Under the pieces are notes generated by a model. The model had not been told where the DNA came from. It made no database searches and saw only the letters and a list, made by a program, of their open reading frames with translations. This document shows positions 34,670 through 47,661 of a stretch of DNA of 64,000 nucleotides, one piece after another. The DNA lies in NCBI GenBank assembly GCA_023678885.1, contig CM042979.1:25968981-26032980 (forward strand), written 5' to 3'. Source of the stretch: Pogostemon cablin. Taxonomy: Eukaryota > Streptophyta > Magnoliopsida > Lamiales > Lamiaceae. Numbering within the stretch: position 1 is the first letter of the stretch; every line of letters starts with the position of its first letter. The translations under genes were made by a program, and so were the position numbers.

Positions 34670-37165
34670 CTACTCATTACGAAGGGAAGATGATTCCTTT
34701 ACATCCAAATTCAGATATGGTGTTGTCCCTGCAGAAACAGGGCTTTCTTGGCCACAACTCTTCGCCTTTGTATCGCTAACGAGATAGTGTGTGAGGGCTC
34801 TCTTCACTCCTGAGCCTCGACTTTGAGTCTTGTTGCAATTGCTGCTTCGGAACGGTGTCCTGTCCCCTCTTGCAGGGCTCAACAGAGGAGCCGGAGAAAA
34901 GTTGGGCGATGCATAAGCTGTCTTGTATGGAGTGCCTGAGACGGGCACTGTATACGGTATAGGGACTTTCTTGTGTGAGAAACTGACTTTAGGAACTGAT
35001 GAGAGTTTATCAGAGTGCTTATTTATGTCGTCTACGTATAGTAGATCCTCAATGCGCGCCACAATGTTGTACGCCAAGCTTTCCAAGACCCTCGAGTAGC
35101 TCTCTAGTATGGACTTGCCAACATCCTGATCAAGAGACAACAAGGTTAATAGGATCGGAGTTAAAGAGTGTGAAAATGGTGTGGCGTATTTAGAGTGTTG
35201 TAATAACCTTGTTAAACTGTATTTTGCTGGCATCTAATGTTGTTTGTGTGAGCCCCGGAAATCGGTGTTTCAAGGATTGGAGGAGGCTTTCTGCTCTTTC
35301 AGCAAGCAATTCCCTCTTATCTCCATGAACCATGAGATCTTTAACAACCTCCCAAGATGATTTTGCAGTGGAATGGTTAGAATGTTGCCTTCTACGCCAC
35401 ACGTAGATTGCTGCTTCCACTCGATTCGCTATCTCCAAAGCTGTGTGTTCGGAAGTTAGATCCAGGCAATCGAGTAAGCACTCCGAGGAGAAGTGTTCTG
35501 AAGTGATGTAGCGGTAGATGACATCCCCAAGACAGGCTCTCCCATTCTGCATTTGGTATAAAACACATTTACACAACTTTGAAGTACTAAACGTATCAAA
35601 ATATATAGTCTTTCAGAAACCATGAGAATTTTCATTAGGACAAATTATTTGGTAGACCAATTTAAGGGATCGGTCGGATCATAGTTTTTATCAACCTTTG
35701 GTAGAGTTTCCAAGTACGAATCTGGAACTTCCATCTCAGTTAAAGCAATGCTGTTAATAGCCGTAGCAGCTTTCAGAATCTGGTTGGCACATTCGAGTTT
35801 GTGACTTAATTGTCTTCTCGCGACCTCCGGAAGACCACCAGGAGGAACACGTGGCACGGGTAGCCACCATTTCTCCTCCTGTCGCTGGATTGCTTTCTGG
35901 AAAGAAACGGATCCATCGGCTTCTGGTGCTACTATACCTTGATCCACATACCAAAACTCTGTATTCGTAAATCCATCAAGTATATCCTGGGACATAGATG
36001 GATCAGACATAATACAATATTTTTAGCAGCTACAATGTGAAAAGTTAAAGTTGTTCAACTCTTACAAGTAGCATGTTGTCAAGTTTGCGAAGAGCAGGCA
36101 GATTGATAAACAGATCTGATCTCGGTCGACAAGTCATTACCTGAAAAATGCAGAAAGGATGACGGCTAAACAAAGAGAATCGACGAAAGCCTAAGTTCAT
36201 ATGCTAGTTTTCCTCAAGACCTCTCTATTCAATTACATGTGAATGCTTAAAACAAAACATAGCTACCTCAAAAGGCATAGACCAAAAACGAGAGCTATGT
36301 TCAAGCTAAACCTTACAATCAAGGACAGGACAACAAAGTACAATCAAGAAATCAAACAATAATCACCTCAACTCTATTTCCATCTGGAAATGTTTGCCAA
36401 GAAGGGATCATTTCAACAATATGATCACTCACAGAAAGAAGCCATTCCATCTCTCTTTTCCACATTGATTTCTTCTCAATAGGCAATGGTTCCAATCTCC
36501 ACAATTGACCAAACACAGTAGCTACATGTAACATGTCACAACATTAATTTTCCCAAACTTGAAATATAATCAAACAAAAAATCCTAAAAATGTGAAGAAG
36601 ATAAGCATTTACCACAAAGATTAGTGATGGCATTTGAAATAGTGAGAGCAGGGCAAACTCCTTTACCACTTCCAGACATGTCTTCACCAAGCAACAACTT
36701 AGCAAACCTCTCTTTCATCATCTCCAATTCTACTCAATTCAAACAATATAACAACTTCAATTTAAAGTGTTCAATTGTAAATTGCCACACCACCAACAAA
36801 GAAAAGCAGAAAAGGAAAAAAAGAAGGGCTGCATTTCACTTTCCCCCAAAAATTTATAAATAAAGTAAACTTTAATTTGAAAAGAATTAATTAAAACACA
36901 AGAATTTACCTGAATTTTTTGAATCTTGCTTCATTATCTTAGACCCATTATCAACATTCAAAAGGGGATTGTTCTTTCCTTCAAAAACATCGTTTTTCAA
37001 ACAATTTGTGGCTTTCCCAATTGGCCATCCGAGTTGAGCTGAAGAAGAATTATCAGTACTGAGTCTGCTATCCCAACTCGTGCTCTCTCTGGACTCGGTG
37101 ACCGAGTCATCACTAACAAACTCGGGCCCATCTTTCTCCTTGCTCTTATCAGCTACACTTTCCAT
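34670..37165 (-). CDS. Rop guanine nucleotide exchange factor (PRONE domain)
   Basis: Seven coding exons on the minus strand: 37165-36910, 36729-36613, 36521-36367, 36140-36066, 35986-35696, 35546-35208 and 35125-34670, all GT/AG, giving 562 aa. RopGEFs load GTP onto plant Rop/RAC GTPases at the plasma membrane, linking receptor kinases to polar growth and signalling. Residues 1-85 are a Ser/Asp-rich variable region. The PRONE domain runs from about 86 to 447: [20 protein letters not shown], then [10 protein letters not shown], then the invariant Trp pair in [12 protein letters not shown] (241-242), then [26 protein letters not shown], and [29 protein letters not shown] at its end. The C-terminal ~115 residues are Ser/Pro-rich with SGTPY, TPFRSS and [10 protein letters not shown], a tail type thought to be autoinhibitory and phosphoregulated. 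Length and layout match the family; the paralogue number is not assignable. Confidence 0.95.
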
Positions 37166-39206
37166 TCAAACAACAAAAGAAACCTCAAAAGGGAATCTTT
37201 TATTCAAGAAAAGAAGGGTTCTTCGAAATTACTGCTGCTTGCAAAATGGGGTCATTAGAATTAAAACCCATTAAAAGATTGAATCTCTGGCAGGTGAAAA
37301 CTTAAAAGGGATGTTTAATAAGGGTTGGGAGAGCGATTTAACATAATTGGGGTTTGGAATGTGTGCTTTAATTCTCTGTTACTCTGATGTATACTTGCTA
37401 GAAGAATTTGATTTATCGGAGGTTGTAAAGACGATAACTGCCAAGTGCCAAAAAGACAAAGCCTGTTTTCAATGTTTGGGAGAGTGGGAGAGAATTTTAT
37501 TCAAAATGTTTGGCATAATCATGGGGTGAATAGCCGTAGGTGTGAATACGACGACGGATCGATCAATGCTGTCAAATTACGATTCTACCCCTCAGTGGAT
37601 TGATGTTGAATGGAATTATATACGGGATTACGGCTGGCTAATTAACCGTTTGAATTTTGAAATGGGAATTTCAAATCTATAATTAATCAATTGTTTTCTT
37701 CTCTTTTCTATCAAAACCATGTTTTATCAATTGTTGTTAGGGCTTAAGACCCATGTTATGAATCTGGAGAATTCATGTGTGGTTTCACCTAATTTTTGTA
37801 GATTTACTAATTTATTTGTAGGTTATTTATCAATTCATGATTTTATTTTATTTTTCTCTTAAGGACTCCTTGATATAATTAGTTCGCAGAGCTAAGTCTA
37901 CCTGGATATTTGGAGAATTTACTTTCCCTCTTTCAAATAAGTGGTGAGGATCTCACTTAGATAAAATTATATATTTTAGGGATGTAGATCCTCTCCAACA
38001 CGAGATTCTTCTATATGGTCATGTGAACAGTGTTTTTAATATTGTACTATCTTTTGGTAAAAGTAAATGTAAATATTATGGGAAGCGCTAGAGTATAAAA
38101 TTAAAATCCAACTCAATCTTAACTTTTTTATATTTTATTAACCGTCCAATCCAATATAACTTTTGTCAAGTTCTTGGGTGATTGGGTAATTGATAACCCA
38201 GCAAGTAATAGCCGTTTATTAAGCATTATTATTAGATGAAAAAAATAATTTTAAAAATTAATTATCTACCTAGGTAGCATGTTTTTTCGTTAAGTTATTA
38301 TCCGATATATTTGTAGTAGGTTTTTTTGTTAAGTTATTATCCGATATATTTGCGTGAGTTGTAATATATGATCAAATAATTAAAATAATTTATTTATTAA
38401 TGTAATAAATAATTTTTATGATATCTAAAAATTTTATTTTATTTTATTTTTTGTATAAATTACTACTATTCTAGAAAATTTATAGGCTTTCGTACCTTAA
38501 TATCTTCTTAAAAATTAGAGAATAAGAAAATTTTTAATTTAAAATTACTTTAAAAAATGTAAAGCAAAATTAAAGAAATTTAAATAACATATCTATATAT
38601 ATATAATTTTTTTATTAAATCATTAATATTTAATATTTCTTCTATTTTATATTCTTCTTTTCATCTGTCATATTATTATTTTGGATAACTCGTGAGAGGG
38701 TTTCACGTAAGCCCTTACTAGTGTAAACCAGATTTAACTTTTTAGTTCATGAAAATTTACTTTTTAGACACATAAATTATTACTCTTCAAAATTAAATAC
38801 TTATTCTTTAAATTCTTGTAAATCCAGATTTATCGATTACATTTTTAGTACATGAAAAATTACTCTTTAAAAACATAAATTATTACTCTTCTTTATAAAA
38901 ATTGTTATTCTTCAAAAAATATTTTTTTATATATTAAAAATAATTTTAAAAAATAGAGATTACATGTAAACCCGATTCACATGAAACCAACACATAAATT
39001 TGAAACAATAAATTCAAATGAAATAAATAAATATATGCATGAATAAAAAAAATTATATCAATCAAAAGGAATTTAAATAAAATAATTAAAAAAATTGGAT
39101 ACCATCAAATTTTTTTGAAATTGAATAAAACTTCAGGGAAATAATTTTTTTGTGTGAGTGAATGAATAAATTATCTTGTGAAGGGAATTTTTATTTTTTT
39201 TACAAA
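37166..39206. other. Upstream region of RopGEF and AT-rich intergenic DNA
   Basis: 37166-37600 is less AT-rich and should be the RopGEF leader and promoter; no certain TATA box is seen. From 37.7 kb the DNA is AT-rich with no gene. A weak inverted-repeat element may lie at 38690-38990 (GTTTCACGTAAGCCC and TTACATGTAAACCC). Confidence 0.45.
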
Positions 39207-39560
39207 GTCATTTGTGAAACACAACTTATGTGAAACGAGTTGTGAGACATGTTATAGTATAATTGTTATATGACTAAAGTATGCTTATTGTTAGTTTCTT
39301 GTGTCCCGGGGTATACTGTGCACCCATACTCTTTAGTATTAAAGGATGTACATTTTAATACTAAAAAGTATTGGCGCAAGGTGTGCCCCGAAACACACAA
39401 GTTTTCGCCTACATTAAATTATAATTTTAGGTGTTATAATATGATTATATTATTTAGAAAACTTACTTTAACTAATAATAAGCATATTTTACCTATATAT
39501 AATAAGCATATTTTAATAATGGGTTGTATAATCTCACAACTTCATATATATCCGTCTCTC
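39207..39560. mobile_element. GTGAGAC-type foldback MITE interrupted by another MITE
   Basis: The left part carries GTGAAACGAGTTGTGAGAC and AAAGTATGCTTATTG; the right part AATAAGCATATTTTAATAATGGG and ATCTCACAACTT. This is the plan of the element at 7098-7358. A smaller element (39291-39402) sits between the halves. Confidence 0.5.
39291..39402. mobile_element. Short inverted-repeat MITE nested in a MITE
   Basis: The ends CTTGTGTCCCGGGG and CCCCGAAACACACAAG are inverted and enclose a small palindromic core (CTTTAGTATTAAA, TTTAATACTAAAAAG). A relative with a similar CTTGTGTCC end lies at about 44455-44635. Confidence 0.5.
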
Positions 39561-41340
39561 AAAAAGGTATTCCCCATTTTTTTATAGGTCTTGTTCATGC
39601 AATACCATTTTACACTTTTTAATATATGTATTTATCTACGTTAAAAATTAATTAATAATTAAAATAAGTTAAAGTAATTTTAAAGACGACACCCATCTAG
39701 GTAAAAGCTTGTGTCAATGTGTTCTTTTGGGCGATACCGTACTCCCAAATCCCACATTTTCTAAAAGTTGTATATTTTTTTAATATTAAGTGTTAACTGT
39801 GTTATACGTTTTCGTATAAGAAGTTATATCCTTATTTTTCTAAGAATTTTTTTAATCAAATATTTACATTAGTCATATTTTAACTGACCTTTTCAATGTA
39901 AAAATTATACTCTTATTAATTAGAGCGTATACCTTTAAAATAAAATCTTATATAAATAAAATCTTATAATTTTATATATTTTGTATATGCGGGATACCAG
40001 AGACCAACTCTCACATTAGAATAAAACTCTTTTTTATATAGTACTCCATATTTCACTTTTAATTTATGTATTTCAAGATATATGTTTGTTTGTATTAATA
40101 TGAATTGATATCCTGTACACTCAAATGCAAGCATACACCCATATTTGTAATGATTTTTATTTAACAATATATATTTGTTTTTTAATAATAATTGTATAAT
40201 TTTTACACATTCAAATTTTCATTTAAAAAAAAAGCTAAATGAGTATTCATTAAATGTATCATTTTTTTTATTCTTCTATAATTCTTATAATTTTTTTAAT
40301 TTAAAATAATTAAAATTTAAAAGGAAAAAATCTTAAGTTTAAAAATATTAATGTGTAATCAATTTAAAACTTTTAGGAAAAAAATTATATTTAATTATAG
40401 GTGTCATTTTGATTTTTTTTTTGGAAGTAATATAAAAATTTACACTTAATATTTTATGAATGAATAAAAATTTAAATAATTATTATATAAAAAAAACTAA
40501 AAAATAATAAAATTATATTTTCTCCATCCAATTTGACATATATATGTTTTATCTTATTTGTTCACTACTATTAAAAAAATTCAAAAAAATTTAAGACAAA
40601 AAATATAAAACTTGAGATTCAGAAAAAAAATTTAAATAGTTGAACTTAAAATGATAAAAATTGAAAAAAAAAAACTAAAATGGTGAATTGAATATATGAA
40701 AAGACTAAAAATACTATTTTAAATTAATAATAATTAGATTGTAAATTAGAATTAAGAAAATATAAATACTTACCCTAACCAAATAACTCAATGCTATAAA
40801 TTAGAAAACTGAATGTGGATAGCGGAAATGATGCAGTAACTAATAAAGATTTTATATGAAACTTGACACTAGTAGATAATAAATTGGGTAATAAATAACC
40901 TGAGTTACACAAGTAATCCAACTTTTTAATAAAATATTCATTTCTCTCTCACTTATTGAATATAAAACTATACTAAAAATAACATATTGACACAAAAATT
41001 AAATAAAAATATATACTATAGAATTTTAGAGAGAAAAATAGAAAAAATTTTACTATGTTTAAAATATATTAATAATAAACTCTATTTATAGATAAAATAA
41101 TATAAGAATTTTAATTATTTATAAGTAAAATAAAATAAAATAAATTGTGTATAATTTATTAAGATCAAAATTTTATTTTAAAAAAATTAAATACAGAATC
41201 AATTAAAACGTGTCATGCGTCACACAATTACATATGGACACCCAATCCCAACCCCACAATCGATTGTTATTATTTCCTTTTCCTTATTATTTTTCACTTT
41301 GATTTTTTTTCCTCATTATCACGACCAGTAAATTGGGTTT
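39561..41340. other. Very AT-rich intergenic DNA
   Basis: Mostly A/T runs. 39780-39955 resembles 44470-44600 (ATTATACTCTTATTAATTA words), probably relics of one MITE family. No gene. Confidence 0.5.
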
Positions 41341-41620
41341 ACAAAGTTTTTTTTTTTTGAGATGCTACTTTATTAATACGGTGTGTGAAACAATATTAAA
41401 GTATATTTATTATATTAATAAAATATGTTTAATAGTTGTTAAAGTATGTTTTCTAAAGTATGTTGAATTAGTATATTAAAATATGATTTTAACGTGTTAT
41501 AATATGATTTATTATTGACATATTTTAACTACAAATAATCATACTTTACTTATATAATAATCATACTTTAATTATGAGTGACCCTCTCACGAAAACTCGT
41601 CTCATAAGATAGTGTTTCAT
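41341..41620. mobile_element. Diverged GTGAGAC-type foldback MITE
   Basis: AAAGTATGTTTTCTAAAGTATG and AATCATACTTTAATTATGAG blocks and an ACTCGTCTCATAAGA end match the family at 7098-7358, but the outer ends are degraded. Confidence 0.45.
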
Positions 41621-41929
41621 TTGGGTTATTGTCTATTGATGAAGTTAGTCTAAAAATTTATATAGTATATACCATTGATTTCTTTTAAGAAAAATAAATT
41701 ATTAATTAAAATTTTATACTTTTTATATTTCAATAGATTATTTTAATAAAAAAACTAATATTCTTATTAGTTAAAATTCATACACGATCATTTAGAATTA
41801 AACGTAATAATCTTGAACATCCTGTATATTTGAATATACAATTGCCCGACTCTTAAAATAAAAACAACACAAAGAGAATGGATAATACTTCTTAGAGAAA
41901 GATTTGTAGGAGTTTGTCTTACGGAATGA

Positions 41930-42050
41930 TACGTGAGACGATTAAGAAGTGAACATTTTAGTGAAAATTGATACTTAAAAATGATAAATGATTTGTGAGA
42001 CGATTAAAAAGTGAACATTTTAGTAAAAATTGATACTTTAAAAATGATAA
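41930..42050. repeat. Two ~62-bp tandem repeats
   Basis: GTGAGACGATTAAGAAGTGAA (near 41932) recurs about 62 bases on with AAAAAGTGAACATTTTAGTAA. It is part of a degraded TTACGTGAGAC-type MITE (about 41915-42150). Confidence 0.65.
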
Positions 42051-42244
42051 TAATGCAGTGAACTATTTCATGAATAATTTATAATATAAATATAAAGTGA
42101 TAATATTTTTAAAGAAAAGTGATAACATCATCAATAAAAAGTAATAATTAATTAAAAAGAAATATAAAATGATTTCACCCTCCAACGTGTTAAGTACTAA
42201 CACTTTAACAACTAAAATGTTATTTTCAAAATTATGTAAATGTG

Positions 42245-42700
42245 AATTAAATGGGCATTCTCTTATGAGACGAGTTGATCCATTATTTAAGTATGATTAT
42301 TATATACTCCCTCCGTCCGATTCTAAGGTATTCATTTACTTTTTGCAAAGTGTGTAGTTGTATTAGAGGGTAAAGTGGGTAGTTGTATTAGAGGGAAGTG
42401 GTGGGTCATATTGTGTACTTTTTTACTAAATAGGGGAAATTGATATATTTGAAGCTGACGTCAAAAATAGTAAAATAGATACCTTATAAGCGGACGGAGG
42501 GGGTTAAATATATTTATAATTGATAGTTAAAATTTATTTGTAGGAAATCGAATTATAACACATACCATCATACTTTAATACATTATTTTTCATATATATT
42601 TTAGAAAAACATAATTTAATTACACATAAATATATTTTATCTTATATCAATCATATTTTAATATGTTTCAGGTAAATATCGTTTTACAAAATACTTTGTA
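42245..42700. mobile_element. GTGAGAC-type MITE split by a Stowaway
   Basis: CTTATGAGACGAGTTGATCC and AAGTATGATTATTATA on the left, and CATACTTTAATACATTATTT with AATCATATTTTAATATG on the right, match the family at 7098-7358. A Stowaway at 42307-42504 separates them. Confidence 0.55.
42307..42504. mobile_element. Stowaway-like MITE nested in another MITE
   Basis: Ends CTCCCTCCGTCCG and GCGGACGGAGGGGGT, flanked by TA. Confidence 0.85.
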
Positions 42701-42704
42701 TTTA

Positions 42705-43915
42705 TATATGTATAACTCTATATTTATGAGTTCGATCGATCACTAGATAAAAAACCTATACCAGAAAATGATGTTGGGTGGGTGTTAAATTGAAGAAATT
42801 GCGATAAGTGAAAAATAGAATCTAGCTTTACCTCGAAGAATCACATTTAATTCCCTGCAATAATCATGGAGCTACCTGTATTAATCTTGTAATTATATTT
42901 GTAAAGTTACTACACTTATAATAATCACCTTAATAATTATATTCTTGTAGAGTCGGAAAATAATAATGTCTACAATTGATAGACCTAACAGAAGGTTGGT
43001 AAAATTTATAACATTAGGTGATACAGAATCGGGCATTCACCTAACCCATGAATCGTTTCACAAATTTCCTTCATATTATCTACAAAACTAGACTCCGAAT
43101 ATCAAATATTAATATCTGTTTTTAATATTCTTTTTATGTAAAAGCTTATTTAAGATCATTTTAAGGGAAATGTTTCCTAAGACGAATAAAAATTATACTT
43201 TGTTATAAAAAATGATAATCTCAACTTGAACTATTTAACAAACCATTGGTAGAATAAATACATTTTGACTTTGATGATCAGTGAGTGTTCATTTTTCATT
43301 AATCTTTTAAATAAGATGGATAATTTTATATGTAAGTTTCTTTGGATTATTATTATGTTATTTTATTTAGATTTTTTTTTTTTTTTGTTAATGCTAGTTA
43401 ATATGATACGCTCAAATTTGAGCATCGCATTTGGATATTAAAATTGGAGCTTGTAAAATATTAGTGGGAAGTCATTTGTTAAAGCTAAATGATTCGAATC
43501 GAGCTAAAAATTTTAGCAATCCAAACTCGAGCTTGCTAATATTTGACTCGAAATCTCGTGAATATATTTGTTAACGAGGTCGTAAACACGTTCATTAAGA
43601 GGCTCATAAATATATTTAGAATCAGATTTAAATGAGCTCTAAAGATCGAAACTCGAGTTCGAACTTTAACTTAAATAATAGTTATCGAGTTTTTATTAAA
43701 TTATCCTCGAATTATTCGTGAACTCACTAACCAATTAAATTAAATAATAATAGAATCGAGATCGAGTCTGGAGATTTTTCAGCTCCAATAAGTTAGATTC
43801 CTTCCCTAGCTAATTGTTATCATATTTGGTAACAACCGGTTTATGCCTTTATTAAAAAATTGGGTAAAACATGCGCCAAATCCCAGTTTTTTTTTTTTAA
43901 GTTGTAGAGTCGTAG
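42705..43915. other. Intergenic DNA, decayed hAT-like repeat likely
   Basis: No gene. 43400-43790 is rich in TCGAG, CTCGAGTTCGAAC and CGAGCT words in both directions, similar to subterminal regions of hAT elements, but no terminus pair or target duplication could be fixed. Confidence 0.35.
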
Positions 43916-43918
43916 ACT

Positions 43919-44450
43919 TGGGTGAGACCATTCACATAAAGGCTTATGTGAAAAGGGTGAATAGGGATAACTTTTATAACGAAAAGTAATATTGAATTAA
44001 TGAAAAGTGATAATGTTATTTTATGGTCAATTTATAATATAAATGAAAAGTAATACTCTTTCCGTCCCGGGTATTTTTACCCAATTGTACGGGCACGGAG
44101 ATTAAGACGTGTTATTTTTTTAATATATAATGTAAGAAAAAGTAGGGATAAATTAGTAATTTAAAAAGAAAAAATAAATAAAGTTATTGAGAATGATGAA
44201 TAAAGTGTAAAAAAATAATTAAAGTTGTTGGGATTGTAAAAAGTATGTAATAAAATATTATATATTTTTACCATTAATGAAATGGGTAAAAATATATGGA
44301 ACAGCCCAAAATTAAAAGTGGATAAAAATACGTGGGACGGAGGGAGTAACATTTTATAGCGAAAAATGAAAACATCTTATAACGAAAGTGATAAGTATTT
44401 TAAAAACTGTAAAATAATCTCACGTGAGACGCTACGCAAGACTTACCCTA
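43919..44450. mobile_element. TTACGTGAGAC-type MITE split by a Stowaway
   Basis: Left GGGTGAGACCATTCACATAA, right TCTCACGTGAGACG and GCAAGACTTACCC, with AAAAGTGATAATG / ATTTTATAGCGAAAAATG interiors, match the element at 7708-7958. A Stowaway (44056-44346) lies in the middle. Confidence 0.55.
44056..44346. mobile_element. Long-form Stowaway-like MITE (~290 bp)
   Basis: Ends CTCTTTCCGTCCCGGGTA and TACGTGGGACGGAGGGAG, TA-flanked. The interior is related to the other long copy at 62755-63058. Confidence 0.85.
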
Positions 44451-44969
44451 ATATTAAATGTTATACTCTTTAGTATAAGAACGTGTACCCTTTATTTTTT
44501 GGAAAAAAAATAATCAAACATTTATATTATTCATATTTCATCAAAAAAATTATACTCTTATTAATTAAAATATATACATTTTAAAATAAAATATTATACC
44601 CTTACCCACTTTGTGCACTAAGGACACAAGAGACTTAACTTAAAAAAATAATATTAAGAGTATTAATTAATGTAATCTATTTAAATTATCCGTGAATTAT
44701 TTGCCGGTCATAGAGATTAAGATCTAAAGGTGGTAAATAGATCATAACATTTTTTTTTTCAAATCTTATTCAACTTTTTCAAAAAGACACTGCTTATACA
44801 GTAAATTGATGTTGGCTTTATCGCTTCTACACAGCTTCTCACTGAAAACCTTAAAACTTGCAACATGAGTTTGTTAGGTGGCCATTGTTGTAACTTGCAA
44901 CCCAAATTTTCATATATAAAGTTATAATAAAATAAATAATTAAATAAACAATTAAATGGAGTACATCAT

Positions 44970-44971
<2 letters not shown>

Positions 44972-45027
<56 letters not shown>
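44972..45027. repeat. Compound (AAAT)n/(AT)n microsatellite
   Basis: Seven or so AAAT units run into about 13 AT units. Confidence 0.9.
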
Positions 45028-45028
<1 letters not shown>

Positions 45029-45065
45029 GTTAATTGTGAAATTTGAATAAACTTTCGAAGTTGGG

Positions 45066-45190
45066 TAGTTCTTACGTGAGATTTTCTCACGTGAGACCAT
45101 TTTACACTTTTTGAATTAGTTATCACTTTTACTATAAAATGTTATCATGTTTAAATGTTATCACTTACTAACAAAACTATGCACACTTCC
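45066..45190. mobile_element. One end of a TTACGTGAGAC-type MITE
   Basis: TTACGTGAGATTTTCTCACG and GTTATCACTTTTACTATAAAA match the left half of the element at 7708-7958. The right half is not recognised. Confidence 0.45.
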
Positions 45191-45287
45191 TCGATAAAAT
45201 GTGTACACTTCGTTTTAAAAAAAAAGATAATACGCAAAACTTGTACACAAATTTTTTTAAAAATATATTTTTATTAATAAAAACTTA

Positions 45288-45525
45288 TACACTTAGTATT
45301 AAAAGTGTATATACAATTGATCAATGAATTCGGAACTCAATCTTATTCACAAAATAATAATACAATTGTGAATAAAAAGTATTACATTTATTTAGTATAA
45401 CATATATGCTAATAAATTAAAATAATACAGTTTCATTTTTAAAATATATAATTATCAGTAACAACGTATACACTTAGTAGTCAAAATGTATACAATCCGT
45501 CAATAAATATGAAACTCGATCTTTT
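45288..45525. repeat. ~60-bp imperfect direct repeat pair
   Basis: ACTTATACACTTAGTATT...AACTCAATCTT (45288) and ACGTATACACTTAGTAGT...AACTCGATCTT (45466) are diverged copies about 178 bases apart. Confidence 0.6.
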
Positions 45526-45939
45526 TTGCTGGCAAGTTCTTTATCACACAATCAATTGTCAATGTTCTTCATCGCCATTCACACGGTTCCTCGGCACACA
45601 GTCATTTGAATATTGAAACTTCTACCAACTAGACACGTCAAAATGATAATGGTGAAATCTTCAAAATTAAAATTTGATACGATCTTTGAAACTCGATTTA
45701 AAACTTTCACCTCAGATTTGATACTTCTACCAACAAAACATTGAAATTATCAACCACTAACCAACAAAACATGCTGCAATATCAATAAAAACATACAACA
45801 ATCAAATGATAAAATCTTTCAAAGATTTTTTTTAATTAATTAAAAGCAGTAATTATACAAAATTCAATTCAAAATAGTAAATGAAAAGGAGAACACGATT
45901 TAAAAAATTGGAGAAAATTAATAAAAATTAAGGAATAAT

Positions 45940-46260
45940 AGAAGTATGGGTAGAGAGGCGAAGAGAATCTCAGAGCGGAGATAATGATGGAAAGAAGTGT
46001 GGCGGTGGAGAAAGAAGAGTGGCGGCAATTTCCGATCTCAGTGGTGGTCTCTTAGGTGGTGCAGCAATGGTAGGGATATAGAGAAAAGAGAAGCTAAAAA
46101 GGGAGAGAGAAGAGAGCCTGGGAGAGATAAAGAAGAGGTGGTGGTGAACTCTATAAGCCCTAATTACCTATTACATAAACTTGATATAACTATCCGGGTC
46201 ATGGGTCGAAATTGACCTAATTATACCTTCAAAACTATTGCACATTAGTATTTGCCCACA
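45940..46260 (-). other. Leader-like GC-richer island, possible captured gene 5' region
   Basis: On the minus strand the order is AATTAGGGCTTATAGAG, a CT-rich tract (TCTCTTCTCTCTCCC) and CACCGCCACAC words, which resembles a plant promoter end plus 5' UTR. No protein family is recognised downstream on that strand and none on the plus strand, where a 72-codon Arg/Trp-rich frame is only its complement. Confidence 0.3.
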
Positions 46261-46912
46261 AAGAATGCTTACAATCCATAATTTAAAAAAAAAGACAATA
46301 TTAACCTTGATGTGCCTTAAAAGGAGTTGAGTTGCTTTTCTTTTTTTTTTTTAAATACTCACTTAATAGATTAAACTACTAATTAAAAAATTAATTGTTT
46401 AATTGGTTATTCTAAATTAAATTAAATATTAAATTAATAAAAATAATTATATAATGACAAGATTAATTTAATTTTTTATTAATTATATTTCGTTTCACAT
46501 TTATCTTCACACTTTCTATTTCCGTTTGTTACACACTTATCGTTACCATCTAGAAGAAAAAAATCATGTTGATTAATAACCTCAAAATTAATCTTAATTT
46601 AAAAGATATTACTCCCACATAACACAAAATATATTTTATACTATATTTATTACCTAAAAAAATCACAATACCCTAAAAAATTAATAAATTTTATTAAAAC
46701 AACTTTTTTAAATTATATATCTGAAGTATAGGTGAAAATAACTGCGAGACGAAGGGATTATTTAATAATTAATAAATTATCCAAAAACCTAATAAATTTA
46801 TGATATAATGTGAAAAAAAATCATTAAAAAGAATTTTTCTTTAAAAAATACAACTCATAATTATTTAATAATAAAATTAATTATTATAAAATATTTAAAG
46901 TTGGCCGACAAA
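46261..46912. other. AT-rich intergenic DNA, nothing recognised
   Basis: The left flank of the nested retrotransposon cluster. Confidence 0.5.
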
Positions 46913-47419
46913 ATAATTGACACGATCCACCTTAAACTTATAATTCAAATACTAATTTAACACATACACCGCTATTATATCAACTTGCATTTTTTTTACA
47001 TAATATTTTTATAACCAAAACCATCACTATGTAGTTCAACATACGTAAGAGATAACAACACTTCAAACCCCACAAACTTGTGACAATACTCATTATATTA
47101 CATAATAAAAAATATCAGCGGAAATAAAATAAGCTCACGGCCTAACCCAACAGGTCGTCATCTATGTACATATGTTCATAACCCTGTAAGAGCTCCACAA
47201 CTTGCACAGTCACATCACAAAACTCAATTATCAGCAGGCTCAATTACAATGCATAAACTAGTAAGATAAAATCTCAGTAAATAGAAATCATGCATAACAG
47301 TGCATGAAAATGCATTTATTTTTCTATCACCTATTTTCTAATATATCTAGTTGGTCTCTTTTATTGTAAAAATCTTCACGTTGCGGGATCCCCACGACAT
47401 ACTTATGATATGCACCCAA

Positions 47420-47590
47420 ATGAGCTCAATGGACACACATTGTCCAACCGATAAATGGCACTGAATAAAATGGACACACACAGTGTCCTACCGACAAGCG
47501 GTACTGAATAAAGTGGACACACACAGTGTCCCACCGATAAATGGTGCTGAATAAAGTTGACACACATAGTGTCGGACCGATATTCTGTGG
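47420..47590. repeat. 43-bp tandem repeats in the solo LTR, left arm
   Basis: ACCG followed by ATAAATGG or ACAAGCGG recurs at 47447, 47490, 47533 and 47576, an exact 43-base step; each unit includes GGACACACACAGTGTC. Confidence 0.85.
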
Positions 47591-47661
47591 TCCCTGAAAT
47601 AGTGCATATATAGTGGCCGCACACACCATTAATATCTTATTAATTTTGGGAAAATACTTTT

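Noticed and set aside
34999..35193. Plus-strand frame opposite RopGEF exon 7
   Set aside because: Antisense shadow of a conserved coding exon.
45997..46215. 72-codon Arg/Trp-rich frame
   Set aside because: Its composition mirrors a CT-rich leader on the opposite strand and no family resembles it.
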